In this document: one piece after another, positions 11,151 through 21,400 of the stretch | How the letters are laid out: each line of letters starts with the position of its first letter | Position numbering within the stretch: the first letter of the stretch is position 1 | Assembly: GCF_963678635.1 (NCBI RefSeq) | Contig: NC_087066.1 | Coordinates: 45,681,225 to 45,745,224 of the forward strand | DNA length: 64,000 nt | DNA from: Symsagittifera roscoffensis | Lineage: Eukaryota > Xenacoelomorpha > Acoela > Convolutidae | Reading direction: 5' to 3' | Translations under genes and position numbers: made by a program | Notes under the pieces: model-generated | What the model saw: only the letters and a program-made list of their open reading frames with translations | Database searches by the model: none | What the model was told of the DNA's origin: nothing

Positions 11151-12117
11151 CTAGTCTAGCTCTTCCAAACTGCGTGAAGTAGTCGCACCAAAAACTAATT
11201 TGAGGCAGGAAAGTAACTAAAAGACTAGATTTTTGCATGGCTTTTAAGCAAATTTTGCTTGAACGCTTTTTTATAGATTACAACAATTGACATCCCATTA
11301 GCAGAAAATACATGAATTGACTTTGACTTTTGCAATCGTTTGTACTAAAATGACACTCAAGTACGACGATTTGTTGAAAGTTGATGGGTATGGATAAGAA
11401 TTCTTAGTTTCTTCTATCAGTCATCATTGGTGATTGTGTGTTGACGTTTTGGCGCTCGCGGAAGAAATTTTAATGTTAACTTGATCCAAAAATTCAAAAT
11501 TCTATTTGTTACTACGCGCTCGGTTCCCTCTGGCGGTTATCACTATTTGAGAACTCGTTTTATGCGAAAAAAAAAACAATAACAAAACTCTCACTATCAA
11601 AAATGCTGGGCAAAAAAAAGCAGTTAGTAAAAAGATATTAAATAAGGTGGGATCTCGAGTTTTCCTATTACTGGTGTCCGGCAAATAAGACGACAGCTGT
11701 TAAGACGAGAACCGTTTTTGAAGGGACTGTAAGACGACAACACGATTATTCGATTGTATTTCTGAGTATTATAAAGCTCTTTATAAACTCGAACAGCTCA
11801 AGTTACATGTCTTAACGCTCACATGTCGTATTAGTGTCACGTTGTTTAATATCCCGTCGCTTAATTACTTTATTTACCCTTCTACCAGACCGACCTTCTG
11901 CGGTAAACATTAAAATACAAGCCTTTTACCAGACTTGAGAAACCATTATAATTCTAGATGCAGTAATTCCATTTAGTCTGATAAAAAATATATATCATCA
12001 GTCTAAGCCAAAATTTGTTCGTAGTAAACAATTCTTTTTCGAATTTCACCTTATTTAAATTGTTTTAACTTATTGTTTTCCGGTGTGTTTGAAAGTCGGT
12101 CTGATAAGAAGACCTAC
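11151..12117. other. Intergenic DNA upstream of the giant element
   Basis: No supported gene. The DNA is AT-rich with T/A runs near 11560. Nothing else is recognised before the target duplication at 12118. Confidence 0.5.
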
Positions 12118-12121
12118 TCTA
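12118..12121. repeat. Target site duplication (left), TCTA
   Basis: TCTA directly precedes the TGGAACC start of the 5' LTR, and the same four bases follow the 3' LTR at 31038-31041. A 4-bp duplication is usual for integrases of this class. Confidence 0.8.
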
Positions 12122-12531
12122 TGGAACCTGATCTAAACTACATTTTATGATTGGATAATTTAGATATTTTACCAATGTAAAGTATTTAATATTAACCAAT
12201 CATGATCCATCTAACTAACAACCCACTTATTTGTAAGTGCTGAAGTTACTTGTAATTTCAGCACCAGAGAGATTTGAATTTAACTTAGAAATTAGTTGGA
12301 CTCTCCCGAGCACTTCAACAGCCACAATAAACCAGTATACCCTAGATCTATTGAGCCTAGCAGAGACTAGTTAAACAACCTGAGACTAGATAGTATAAGA
12401 GTAAGATTAGGATCGGTATTAGACTAAGAAGTTGCACGAATCTATCCGGCCGAAAATAAGATAGCGTGACGAGCAGACGGTGTACCCTATCCGAAATTAC
12501 TCTATGAGTTAACCAACTCGGTCCTAACTCA
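12122..12531 (+). repeat. 5' LTR
   Basis: 410 bp, starting TGGAACC and ending AACTCA (TG...CA ends). It differs from the 3' LTR at two sites only, near 12319 and 12324 (CAACAGCCACAAT against CAGCAGCCGCAAT). AATAAA at 12326-12331 is a likely polyadenylation signal, marking the end of R. No unambiguous TATA box could be assigned. Confidence 0.95.
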
Positions 12532-12533
12532 TC

Positions 12534-12543
12534 TGGTGCGACC
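12534..12543 (+). promoter_or_regulatory. Primer-binding site for minus-strand DNA synthesis
   Basis: TGGTGCGACC lies two bases after the LTR. It begins with TGG, the complement of a tRNA's CCA end, as expected for a tRNA-primed element. The second LTR element in this window has the same ten bases at 46710-46719. The primer tRNA is not identified. Confidence 0.8.
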
Positions 12544-12618
12544 ATAAGTCTCGAACAAGACCTTAATAGCTTAGAATTAACCAAAATAGATTAGAAATTA
12601 GACAAAAACATTTACAAA

Positions 12619-12852
12619 ATGTTATACGACAATAATTTAATCGAAATGTCTCTACGACTCAATAGATCAGAGCCAATATTCCGAACCATAACAGAACTAC
12701 CCGGAATTGGAAGAAAACCTCGAACCAGAGACGACATACGACAAAGTAGAAACTTGCCATATAGCTATATGATAGTTAGGCAAAAACCAGAACAAACTTT
12801 TATATTTAGAATACTACTGGCAATGAATTTAGATTTTCATTTACAAACATAA
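12619..12852 (+). CDS. Leader ORF of 77 codons, function unknown
   Basis: This is the first ATG downstream of the primer-binding site and opens a 77-codon frame with a basic middle (GRKPRTRDDIRQ). It is either a short accessory protein or an upstream ORF in the 1.2-kb leader of the genomic RNA. No family is recognised, and chance cannot be excluded at this length. Confidence 0.25.
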   Translation: MLYDNNLIEMSLRLNRSEPIFRTITELPGIGRKPRTRDDIRQSRNLPYSYMIVRQKPEQTFIFRILLAMNLDFHLQT

Positions 12853-13785
12853 AACCTTGAAGTTAATCTTCAAAATCATTTCAGGCGCTAAACAAAATTA
12901 TTAATATACAATAACGATTGATAAAAAGATCTAAGATCGTTTTCCTAAAACTCTGCAGTAATATACAAAATATGTTTGAAAAATATTTATTGAAAAATAA
13001 AAAATAAAAATTAGTAGCATGACAATAAATGGTTAGTAATTATAAATCATCCTGTTGTTCCAGCTCCATCACCTAAAACATAACAGCAATCATAAACCCA
13101 CTAATATCATCAAAACACTAAATCTTTCCTTTACACACATTTAAAATTTTATTAAAACTTAAATTCACTTAATTTTAAAACCAGATCATCAAGGCTTATC
13201 CTTGGATCTTAAATCATTTTCTACTTAATTAAATTTCAAATTTGATCATCAAGGCTTATCCTTGGATCAAACAGAACAACTTTGTTCTCCCCCACCCACT
13301 TAATTAGTGTCTAACGACCTCAAACGTCGATTCACTACCCAACCCTTTCTAAAGACCTAAGACTAATAGAAATTTTTAAACAAAACTAATCATTCAAATT
13401 AGGATAAACAGTGAAGAACTTCGGTTATTCATCCTTCACTTGACCCCCCCTCTTACCAGACCCAGGATAAATCTTAGACTTAGTAAGTTTAAAATAGTAT
13501 CTAACGAACTACTCGCGTTCTAATTATACCTGAACCTTGTGGATCGATTTACTATTCTCCAACCCTTGAACACAATCACTACCCCTAAGTAAGATTAAGT
13601 AAGTTAACACCTTAACTTATACTAGCCACGAGAAAGTAAAAAATCATTCTTCGGAATCGATATACTTTTCTCTCCAACCCTGAACAAATAGACCCAGGTT
13701 AAGCTAACCAAAAAATCGTAAGAACTAACAGTTTAGGAAAATAGAAATCATTTAACAACCTTTTGCATCCGTCATCCTAAACCTT
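12853..13785 (+). promoter_or_regulatory. Untranslated leader with two repeated stem-loops
   Basis: The block GATCATCAAGGCTTATCCTTGGATC occurs twice, at about 13185-13210 and 13235-13260. Each can form a hairpin with a CAAGG/CCTTG stem and a CTTAT loop. A further possible stem AGTGAAG/CTTCACT lies near 13411-13441. Partially repeated blocks (TCTAACGA ... CCAACCCTT) follow. Structured repeats between primer site and gag are where packaging and dimerisation signals sit in retroviruses; that role is inferred here. GTAAG-type splice donors are also present near 13482 and 13601. Confidence 0.5.
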
Positions 13786-14253
13786 ATGTCATTTAAAAAC
13801 CTAGGAAATAAACAAACAATCGTTTTACACAATTGTGAAATAGATAACAAAAAATACGACCTTGTAATCACACCTCATACACAAACAGTTGGATACATTC
13901 GAACAAAACGACAAACACTAAAAAGAAAAATAATAACGAAACAAAGACAAATAACACGAAAAAGATTTTCAAAAAATCGAAACGCATTTTCAGAATCAGA
14001 AACCAATAGTTTAGACGAACTTTACAAACTAAAAGAATCAAAAGATAAAAATTACCCACTTCACGATCAATTATATTTTTCTGACTCAGAAACAACTTCA
14101 AATTCATCAAAAAGAGGAAAAAGAAGAATAAAAAAGCAGTATAAACACAAACCAGTACATTTATACAATTGGAATCAACCAATTAGACACATTGATAATT
14201 ACATATTAACAGTCATCGAACGAAAAAATGAGCTCAACGCACACCCCAGGTGA
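13786..14253 (+). CDS. Basic 155-residue protein overlapping gag
   Basis: The ORF runs from the ATG at 13786 and stops at 14251-14253, overlapping the gag start by 26 bases in another frame. Residues about 40-65 form a dense Arg/Lys tract (RTKRQTLKRK, ITRKRFSKNR), followed by an acidic/serine stretch (SESETNS, SDSETTSNSS) and a second basic patch (KRGKRRIKKQ). This composition suggests a small nucleic-acid-binding or nuclear regulatory protein, but no family is recognised. A strong splice-donor-like CAG/GTGAAG (cut after 14249) lies at its very end, so it may be extended by splicing. Confidence 0.6.
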   Translation: MSFKNLGNKQTIVLHNCEIDNKKYDLVITPHTQTVGYIRTKRQTLKRKIITKQRQITRKRFSKNRNAFSESETNSLDELYKLKESKDKNYPLHDQLYFSDSETTSNSSKRGKRRIKKQYKHKPVHLYNWNQPIRHIDNYILTVIERKNELNAHPR

Positions 14254-17200
14254 AGAAAGTCCAGATGATGATGAAATCTTTCCTTTTATAGTAGACGCAG
14301 ATACTGATAGAGGACAACACATATTTTGTCAAAATTTACTCGTAAATTTATTTGAACCCGGAATCAGTCCATGTAAAACAGAGTTCCCAGATGTAAAAAT
14401 CAAAAGACAAATCATAGACCACTACTTAAAAGATATATGCAACATAACACAACAGTATGGAATCTACTCCATAGAATTCACCTCACCAAACCATAATAAT
14501 AGAAAATATACAATTCAAACAGACGATCTTGATTTAGAATTTTCAAAAGTTTTTTCAGAATATATAAAAAGCATCCAATATCATAACTCACAAAGAGCAA
14601 ACTCCATATTCACCAATGAAGTTTTCGCAATAATATATAGTTATATTTCGATATTAGAAAACGAAATCCCAATAACAAATGTCTCACCGACAGAAACATC
14701 TAAACATTTAAGAGTACGACATGAAATCACACTACTCTCTAGTTATTTAAACATCATTAAAGAAAATTTCACGAAAGACGACGTTTCACAACATACAAAA
14801 CACGATCTACAAAAAATTTTGGCATGGTTCATAATAGATTATTTCACACACAATATTGATTTAATTGCACAAGCAAGAAAAAATTTTAGACCCCAAAACT
14901 CGAACGATGATACCGCTATCACAGAACAATCAGATTATGTTTGGGACCCCGAATGGTCTCATCCCGCATTTATAAGCTTCCCACAAACAATCTCAAGTCA
15001 AGCAATAAGTACGATATCTTACATAAGAGATTATGTAAAAGTAATACCATTAACCATTGATGCAACACCATTAAACTATAATACATTTTTGCCTGATACA
15101 CAAAATAATAGTTTAAACTCTACAGTTATTTACAATGAAAACCTCAATGGAACTAGGAATCTTACTCAACAAGATATCCAGACACCATCACACTTCATAA
15201 ATGAAGAAATTGTACACACAACAACTACACAACAAAGTATTTCACCAATACGCCCAAATTTAACAACACCAAGAAATACAAATCCTTCACAAACACAGGT
15301 AACCTTACAATCAACCGTTAAACCTTCGGTTGCCCCTAAATATTCACATATGGATTACCAAACATACAGACCCATGACAATACCATCAAAAACACGCAAA
15401 ACATTCACTAGAAACAACTTTGCAGACCATAATTATAATTATACACATCCATCAAAAACATATAACCAACCACAAAGAAATTTTAACCAATATACAAGAT
15501 CTCGAAATTGGGATAACCCAATGACCCAACCTAATTCAATAAATTTCCAAACAAATCCTCCACAGGATCACAGTGAAAATTACCCATTTTTTCAACAAAA
15601 TAAAAATAAAAAACAGACATCTTATCAAATGGATTATTTATCCTCAGATGATGATTTCTTACAACCAGATATATTTGCACAAAATACTCAAGAATATCGT
15701 AGACAAGGAATACAGAGAACACGTACAAATCATAGAAATTTTTCTCCACAATCAATAGATGCACAACATCAACAACCAATTCAACAACAAAATCCAATTA
15801 TTACACAATCTTTTCAACCAATTCAACAACAAAATCCAATGACTGCACACTCGTATCAACCATCACAAATGCAAAATGAAATACGACTCCCATATTATCT
15901 CCAACAACATGAAATAACAAGAAACCAACTTTCAAATTTTTCTCAAATGCCAAATGCAGCAGAATCATTACAAATGACAATGAATCCATACCTTATGGGT
16001 GGATCATCAATAACATCAAACAAACCTTTAATGGTTTTCACAGGAACAGACCCTGAATACTCTGTAGAAGATTATTTAAATGCAGTAACAGCAAACCTGA
16101 TTTTAAATATTGGACCTGAACCAATTAATACGCCACTACATCAAAATTGGATACATCGACGCACAGCGTTAATACAAACAACCTTAGATGGCGCAGCCCA
16201 AAAATGGTTTTCAGTACTACCTCTAGAAATAAAATCAAATTGGAAAAGATTTACACAAGAATTTTCAAAAATGTTTGACTCCGAAAGAAACAAACAACAA
16301 CAAAGAGTTTTATGTAATGAAATTCGCAGATTACCAAACGAAACCATCAAGCAAATAGCAGTACGAATCGAAACACTAGTTCGAAAAGCATATTCATTAA
16401 ATACACATGACTATAAAAACACAAAGATGACAGAAATCTTAATGATGACCTTAACACCACAATTAAGGAAAATAGCAATAAAAAAGAGAGCATCCCATCC
16501 TTCTTCAATTCGAGAACCCGATTTAGATTTTCGAAAACTAGTAGACAAATTAGAACAAGCAGAAATCACGATGAAACTAGAAGAAACGGAAAATCTGAAA
16601 TTACAATACGTTAACAGAATTGAAACGACTCCCACTAATATTAATAATATACAGGAATCAGAGACAGACCTCGTTGAAAAAATCACTGAAATACTCAATA
16701 TTTATGAAAAGAACCCAAACTTTAAAGGCAAACCATCTTTCAAAAAATGGTGTAATTATTGCCGACGATACGGACATAGTATTTCCGAATGTAGACAAAA
16801 ACAGCAAGACAATCAAAATAAACCTCAAAAATATAAAGAACCAAATAAATCATTCTATCAATACATGAAAAAAGATCAAAATCTACCGAACAAAACAGTC
16901 CACAGCAACAACAGTTCAGGAAAACCACTCCCGAACAATACAAATTATACAAGAAATCAATCACCATATAACTCAAGTTATAGAGGAAGATCACCAGAAC
17001 GAAGAAACACGTATAATTCATCACAAAATCACTACAATAGACCAAATAGTCGAAATAACTACTCCAGATCAAATTCAAATACACAACGATTTGTTTCTAG
17101 ATCTAATTCCCAATCAAGAAATAACTACTATCCAAACAACCAATCACGAAATTCATCATACAATAGGAATAGAAACTACTCCTATAATCGAAATAGAAGT

Positions 17201-18394
17201 TATTCAAACAACAGAAACCAGAATTACCCGAACAATCAATCAAGGAATAACTCATATAATAGATCGAACTATAACAGACCAAACAATAATTACCAAAACA
17301 GATCGCGAAATAATTCACAAAATCGACACTCAAGTTATAATAATCGTTATAGAAATTATTCCCAATCACCACACCGGAATAATAATAACTATAATAATTC
17401 TAATAATCGCCACAGAAGTAGTACACCTAAACATCAAAGACAAATCAATCAAGTACAGTCTAATCCAGAAACAACATCAGACCCTCCAGGTATTGATGAC
17501 ACAGTAACTGATACGTTACAACTCAATCAAATAAACTGTACATCATCAGATTCAGAAAGTGATACTGAAAACACTCTTTCTATCAATATGATAAAAGTCG
17601 AAAATGACTATGAATCTGTCATATATGAACAACCCTTTTCATCACACATATATGAAAATCAATCAGAATTTCTTCAAAATTATTACACTACACCCATAAA
17701 TTCCACACCAACGACGCAAGAAACAAACGAGATTAACACTACAGATCAAACCAATAAAAATACCAAAACAAAATGCTTGAATACAAACCACATTTATCAA
17801 AATATACAAAAAGAACAACCCAAAGAAAAAATTTGGACAATACCATTTCTCTTAGAAAGCCCAAGAAACAAAGAATTTCAACCACCAGACCTTGAAATAG
17901 ATTTTTTAATTGATTCAGGAGCAGAATCAAACATAATAAACATCCCCACATGGAATGAAATAAAAACTTTACACCCAAAGCTAACACCTCTTGAAACCTC
18001 CAGTAAGTTAGCAACAGCACAAGGATCAACATTGATAAACTACGGAAAAATCCAATTATTTCTCCTCCCCACCAGAACAATGGAACAAAGCAAAATTTTA
18101 AATAAGCCATTTAAACAAATATTCCATATCACTGACATTAAATATAATATCATTGGAATACCATTTATTTCGAAGTATATACCAACAATTAACATACTAA
18201 ATAGTAAAATATTAATCAAAGATAAATATACAAAAACAAAAGAAACATCCTTAACATTTTTTCAAAGATTAAATAAACAACCACCATTCTTTTCAAAATT
18301 CTACCCGATATTTAACCAACAAAGAAAACACCTAAAACCACTATCAGGAAATATCTATAATTTTTCAATCAAACAAGTTCACCAATATGATTAA
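14228..18394 (+). CDS. gag: Gag polyprotein with C-terminal protease
   Basis: The product is 1388 residues, about three times a usual Gypsy Gag. Residues 1-230 look globular but unknown; about 230-600 are rich in Gln, Asn, Thr and Pro. Residues about 600-790 match the Retrotrans_gag capsid pattern (LDGAAQKWFSVLP, then LPNETIKQIAVRIETLVRKAY). A canonical CCHC zinc knuckle (CNYCRRYGHSISEC) lies near residues 841-855, followed by about 180 residues of Asn/Arg/Ser/Tyr repeats likely to bind RNA. A retropepsin-like aspartic protease closes the protein, with catalytic DSGAES (Asp about 1229) and an IIGIPF motif near 1307 in place of the usual ILG. The start at 14228 is the first ATG of the frame. 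The ORF ends in TAA and pol follows in the same frame. Confidence 0.95.
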   Translation: MSSTHTPGEESPDDDEIFPFIVDADTDRGQHIFCQNLLVNLFEPGISPCKTEFPDVKIKRQIIDHYLKDICNITQQYGIYSIEFTSPNHNNRKYTIQTDDLDLEFSKVFSEYIKSIQYHNSQRANSIFTNEVFAIIYSYISILENEIPITNVSPTETSKHLRVRHEITLLSSYLNIIKENFTKDDVSQHTKHDLQKILAWFIIDYFTHNIDLIAQARKNFRPQNSNDDTAITEQSDYVWDPEWSHPAFISFPQTISSQAISTISYIRDYVKVIPLTIDATPLNYNTFLPDTQNNSLNSTVIYNENLNGTRNLTQQDIQTPSHFINEEIVHTTTTQQSISPIRPNLTTPRNTNPSQTQVTLQSTVKPSVAPKYSHMDYQTYRPMTIPSKTRKTFTRNNFADHNYNYTHPSKTYNQPQRNFNQYTRSRNWDNPMTQPNSINFQTNPPQDHSENYPFFQQNKNKKQTSYQMDYLSSDDDFLQPDIFAQNTQEYRRQGIQRTRTNHRNFSPQSIDAQHQQPIQQQNPIITQSFQPIQQQNPMTAHSYQPSQMQNEIRLPYYLQQHEITRNQLSNFSQMPNAAESLQMTMNPYLMGGSSITSNKPLMVFTGTDPEYSVEDYLNAVTANLILNIGPEPINTPLHQNWIHRRTALIQTTLDGAAQKWFSVLPLEIKSNWKRFTQEFSKMFDSERNKQQQRVLCNEIRRLPNETIKQIAVRIETLVRKAYSLNTHDYKNTKMTEILMMTLTPQLRKIAIKKRASHPSSIREPDLDFRKLVDKLEQAEITMKLEETENLKLQYVNRIETTPTNINNIQESETDLVEKITEILNIYEKNPNFKGKPSFKKWCNYCRRYGHSISECRQKQQDNQNKPQKYKEPNKSFYQYMKKDQNLPNKTVHSNNSSGKPLPNNTNYTRNQSPYNSSYRGRSPERRNTYNSSQNHYNRPNSRNNYSRSNSNTQRFVSRSNSQSRNNYYPNNQSRNSSYNRNRNYSYNRNRSYSNNRNQNYPNNQSRNNSYNRSNYNRPNNNYQNRSRNNSQNRHSSYNNRYRNYSQSPHRNNNNYNNSNNRHRSSTPKHQRQINQVQSNPETTSDPPGIDDTVTDTLQLNQINCTSSDSESDTENTLSINMIKVENDYESVIYEQPFSSHIYENQSEFLQNYYTTPINSTPTTQETNEINTTDQTNKNTKTKCLNTNHIYQNIQKEQPKEKIWTIPFLLESPRNKEFQPPDLEIDFLIDSGAESNIINIPTWNEIKTLHPKLTPLETSSKLATAQGSTLINYGKIQLFLLPTRTMEQSKILNKPFKQIFHITDIKYNIIGIPFISKYIPTINILNSKILIKDKYTKTKETSLTFFQRLNKQPPFFSKFYPIFNQQRKHLKPLSGNIYNFSIKQVHQYD
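14243..14253 (+). promoter_or_regulatory. Candidate splice donor just inside gag
   Basis: CCCCAG/GTGAAG gives a cut after 14249, seven codons and one base after the gag ATG and one codon before the stop of the basic ORF. Some retroviruses place the env splice donor at this same spot. The call rests on consensus match and position only. Confidence 0.45.
18392..18394 (+). promoter_or_regulatory. In-frame TAA between Gag-protease and Pol
   Basis: Gag ends ...AAT ATG ATT AAG read in the other frame, but in its own frame reads CAA TAT GAT TAA. The next codons (GAA CAA AAC AAA CAA AAA TTT TAT ATG) stay open directly into pol with no frame change. Gag-Pol could therefore be made by readthrough of one stop, as in gammaretroviruses, or Pol may start at its own ATG at 18419. 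Confidence 0.7.
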
Positions 18395-18418
18395 GAACAA
18401 AACAAACAAAAATTTTAT

Positions 18419-21400
18419 ATGTCAGAATTTGAATTCAAACCTATTCACAAATTTTTCAAAATCACAATCTCATCCATAAAATATTTGAAAAATTCGAATT
18501 CCGATATCATTTCCTTACATGTCTATAACAACACACCTTACCAAGTAACATTACCTTTAGGACTTTTAGGATATTGTGAAACCAACGCTACAATATCACC
18601 AATACACGAAAAAGCCTATCGCGTAAATAATATACTCCAATTACTAGATATTTGCCAATCTACAATTCTTAATGAAGAATTATCTATAAATAATATAATA
18701 AGTAACGAAAACAGAAATACGGATTATTTCACAAAAACTCCATATTTCAAACCTACATTCAACATAAGTAACTACACAGAGGACCAACAAAAATTTTTAA
18801 CAATGTTTAATTTCCAACATTCACAAATAACACAAGACGAATTCGAAAAGTTAGCCAAACAGCTAATTGAATATTCATCAGTCTATGCAACATCAAAATT
18901 CGATGTTGGAAAAATCAGTTCATCACTACATCTCCCGTTAAAACCAGACGCAGTTTTCAAAAAACAGAGAGCAAGTAAAGTACCAATTCACTTACATGAT
19001 AAAGTGAACAGATTACTCGATATTTTAGAACAATACAACATTATATCACCAGTTAATAAAGAAGAACAACCAAAAGGCAACACATTTATCAACCCCGTTA
19101 TCATTCTAGCTAAAGGAGAATCATTAAAAATCGTTCTCGACGCTAGATACCTCAATTCACTCATAGATGAATCAAAATGTAATTGGCCCATTGAACCAAT
19201 ACAAGTTATTTTAACAAAAATAAACGGCAAATACTTTACAACCGCCGATATGAATAGTGCATACAATCAAATGCCACTAGATGAACAATCACGACGTTTA
19301 ACACAATTTGTTATCGGAAACCAACAATATGAATTCAACCGCTTATTCTATGGAATATCCATAGGACCAGCAGCATTTTCAGCTTTTATGAGCAAAATTT
19401 TTAGACCACTAATACTCAAGAAAAACGCAATCACCTACTTAGACGATGTTTTTATGCAATCACAAACAAAAGACGAGATGTTCAATGTTTTAGAAAAATA
19501 TCACCAAATACTTCAGAACGAAAATCTGAAGGCCGCCCCCGATAAATCACACTTCTTTTTGACAAGAGTTAAATTCTTAGGACATAATATAGAAAGAAAA
19601 ACAATCACTCCATTGAAATCACGCATTGACGCTATTCAAAAACTTCAACCACCAACAAATAAAAAGAAAATCCAAGAATTTCTTGGAATGTTAAACTTTT
19701 TAAGTAAATATGTTTATAAAATGCAATTATATCTACGACCATTTTATAACATCCTTAGACAACAAAATAATTTTGAATGGAACACAGAACATCAAACACG
19801 ATTTGAAGAAATAAAGAAACTTTTAACTGAACAAATTTCAAACACAATTCCAGATTCAAATCAACCATTTTATGCAATGTGCGATGCTTCGAACTTTGGC
19901 ATCGGTGCAGCACTATTACAATCACATAATGGTACAAATAAAATGAACCTCATATCAGCAAATTCTCGATTATTCACTCAAGCAGAGCTACGACTCTCAA
20001 CTCTAATGAGAGAATGTACAGCCATAATATATACACTGACAGAATATGAATTTCTGATACTTGGATCAAAACATCCAACAGTTCTATTCACAGACCATAA
20101 ACCAATCATCTTTCTCTTTACACAAAAATCTAACCCAAACCACCGAGTTTACAGATTTCAACTAATTCTAATGAAATTTCCAAACTTACATATAGTTTGG
20201 ACTGCAGGAAAAAATCTTGCATTACCAGACACCTTAAGTCGAAATACACCACCTGAATTACTTACACGAAAAACAACAGTTGAAATACCCAAAAACATAA
20301 AATTCTACCTTGCAGAAAACGAAACATCACCCCGATTGGAATGCAAATATGCAGTAAAAACTGATATTGAACAATCACAAATAAATAATTTACAACATTT
20401 CCCACTTTATTTAGATTGTCAAAATAATCATTATGAAGTTGATTTACTTGGAACATCAACTTTCAAACCAATCCCATATTCTCAATGGATAAAAAATAAC
20501 ACCCAACAAAAACGAACAAAACAACACCTGCCTAAGAAAGACCATTTTCCACTAATTGAAAAAGAAGATTTAACTGATAAAATAAATTTATCAGGACCAC
20601 AAACAAATGATTCAAAATACACAATAAATCAAGTTTTTGACCTTCACGACCCACTTGATACAATACCCTTATCTAAATTAGAAATCGAAAACATTTTTCT
20701 CCCCCCAACAGAAATAATTACAATTTCAACACTGAAACAATATCAAAACCTTGACCCAGTAATTCGACAACTGAAATCATGGCACAAATATAAAACTAAA
20801 CCTATCAAAGCAGATTCAACCATTCTAGGAAACAAAACACTCCTCCGATACTTTCGCAAATTTAACAACACAACAATTAACGAAAATACAGACCTTTTAG
20901 AATATAACCTGAATGAATCTACAGTTCCCTGTCTCCCTTTAAGTATGATTCTTATAGCTTTTAATATTTCACATACGCAAAATATTAAAGGACACTCTGG
21001 ATCAGAAAAAACATATTCAAATTTTATACAAAATTTTTACTTCCCAAATGCACCAATTTGGATAAAAGTACTATGCAATGATTGTATAGTATGTCAACTA
21101 AATAAACCTTACCCAAATCAAAAACAAATAGCACAAAAACAAGATTTTAAAGGACAAAGTTTGTACTTTAATCATCGTATCTCATTTGATACCAAAGGAC
21201 CAATTTCACCCTCATCAGAAGGAAACTCCTACATTATGGTAATTGTTGACGCATTTACACATTATGTAGCACTTAACCCAGTACCACATTGTAACGCTTA
21301 TTACGCTTACACAACACTCTATGAACACTGGATAGCAAAATTCGGACTACCAGAAATTTTAGTTACAGACAACGGTACAGAATTCATAAATAATGAAATT

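Noticed and set aside
13868..14182. Long minus-strand ORF rich in Phe/Leu opposite the basic ORF
   Set aside because: It is the complement of A-rich coding DNA, which always yields Phe/Leu/Val-rich antisense frames. The same applies to minus frames at 16740-17084, 17103-17372, 17739-18110 and 26776-27096.
18300..18420. Frameshift between gag and pol
   Set aside because: Both ORFs are in the same frame, with only a TAA between them, so no frameshift is needed.
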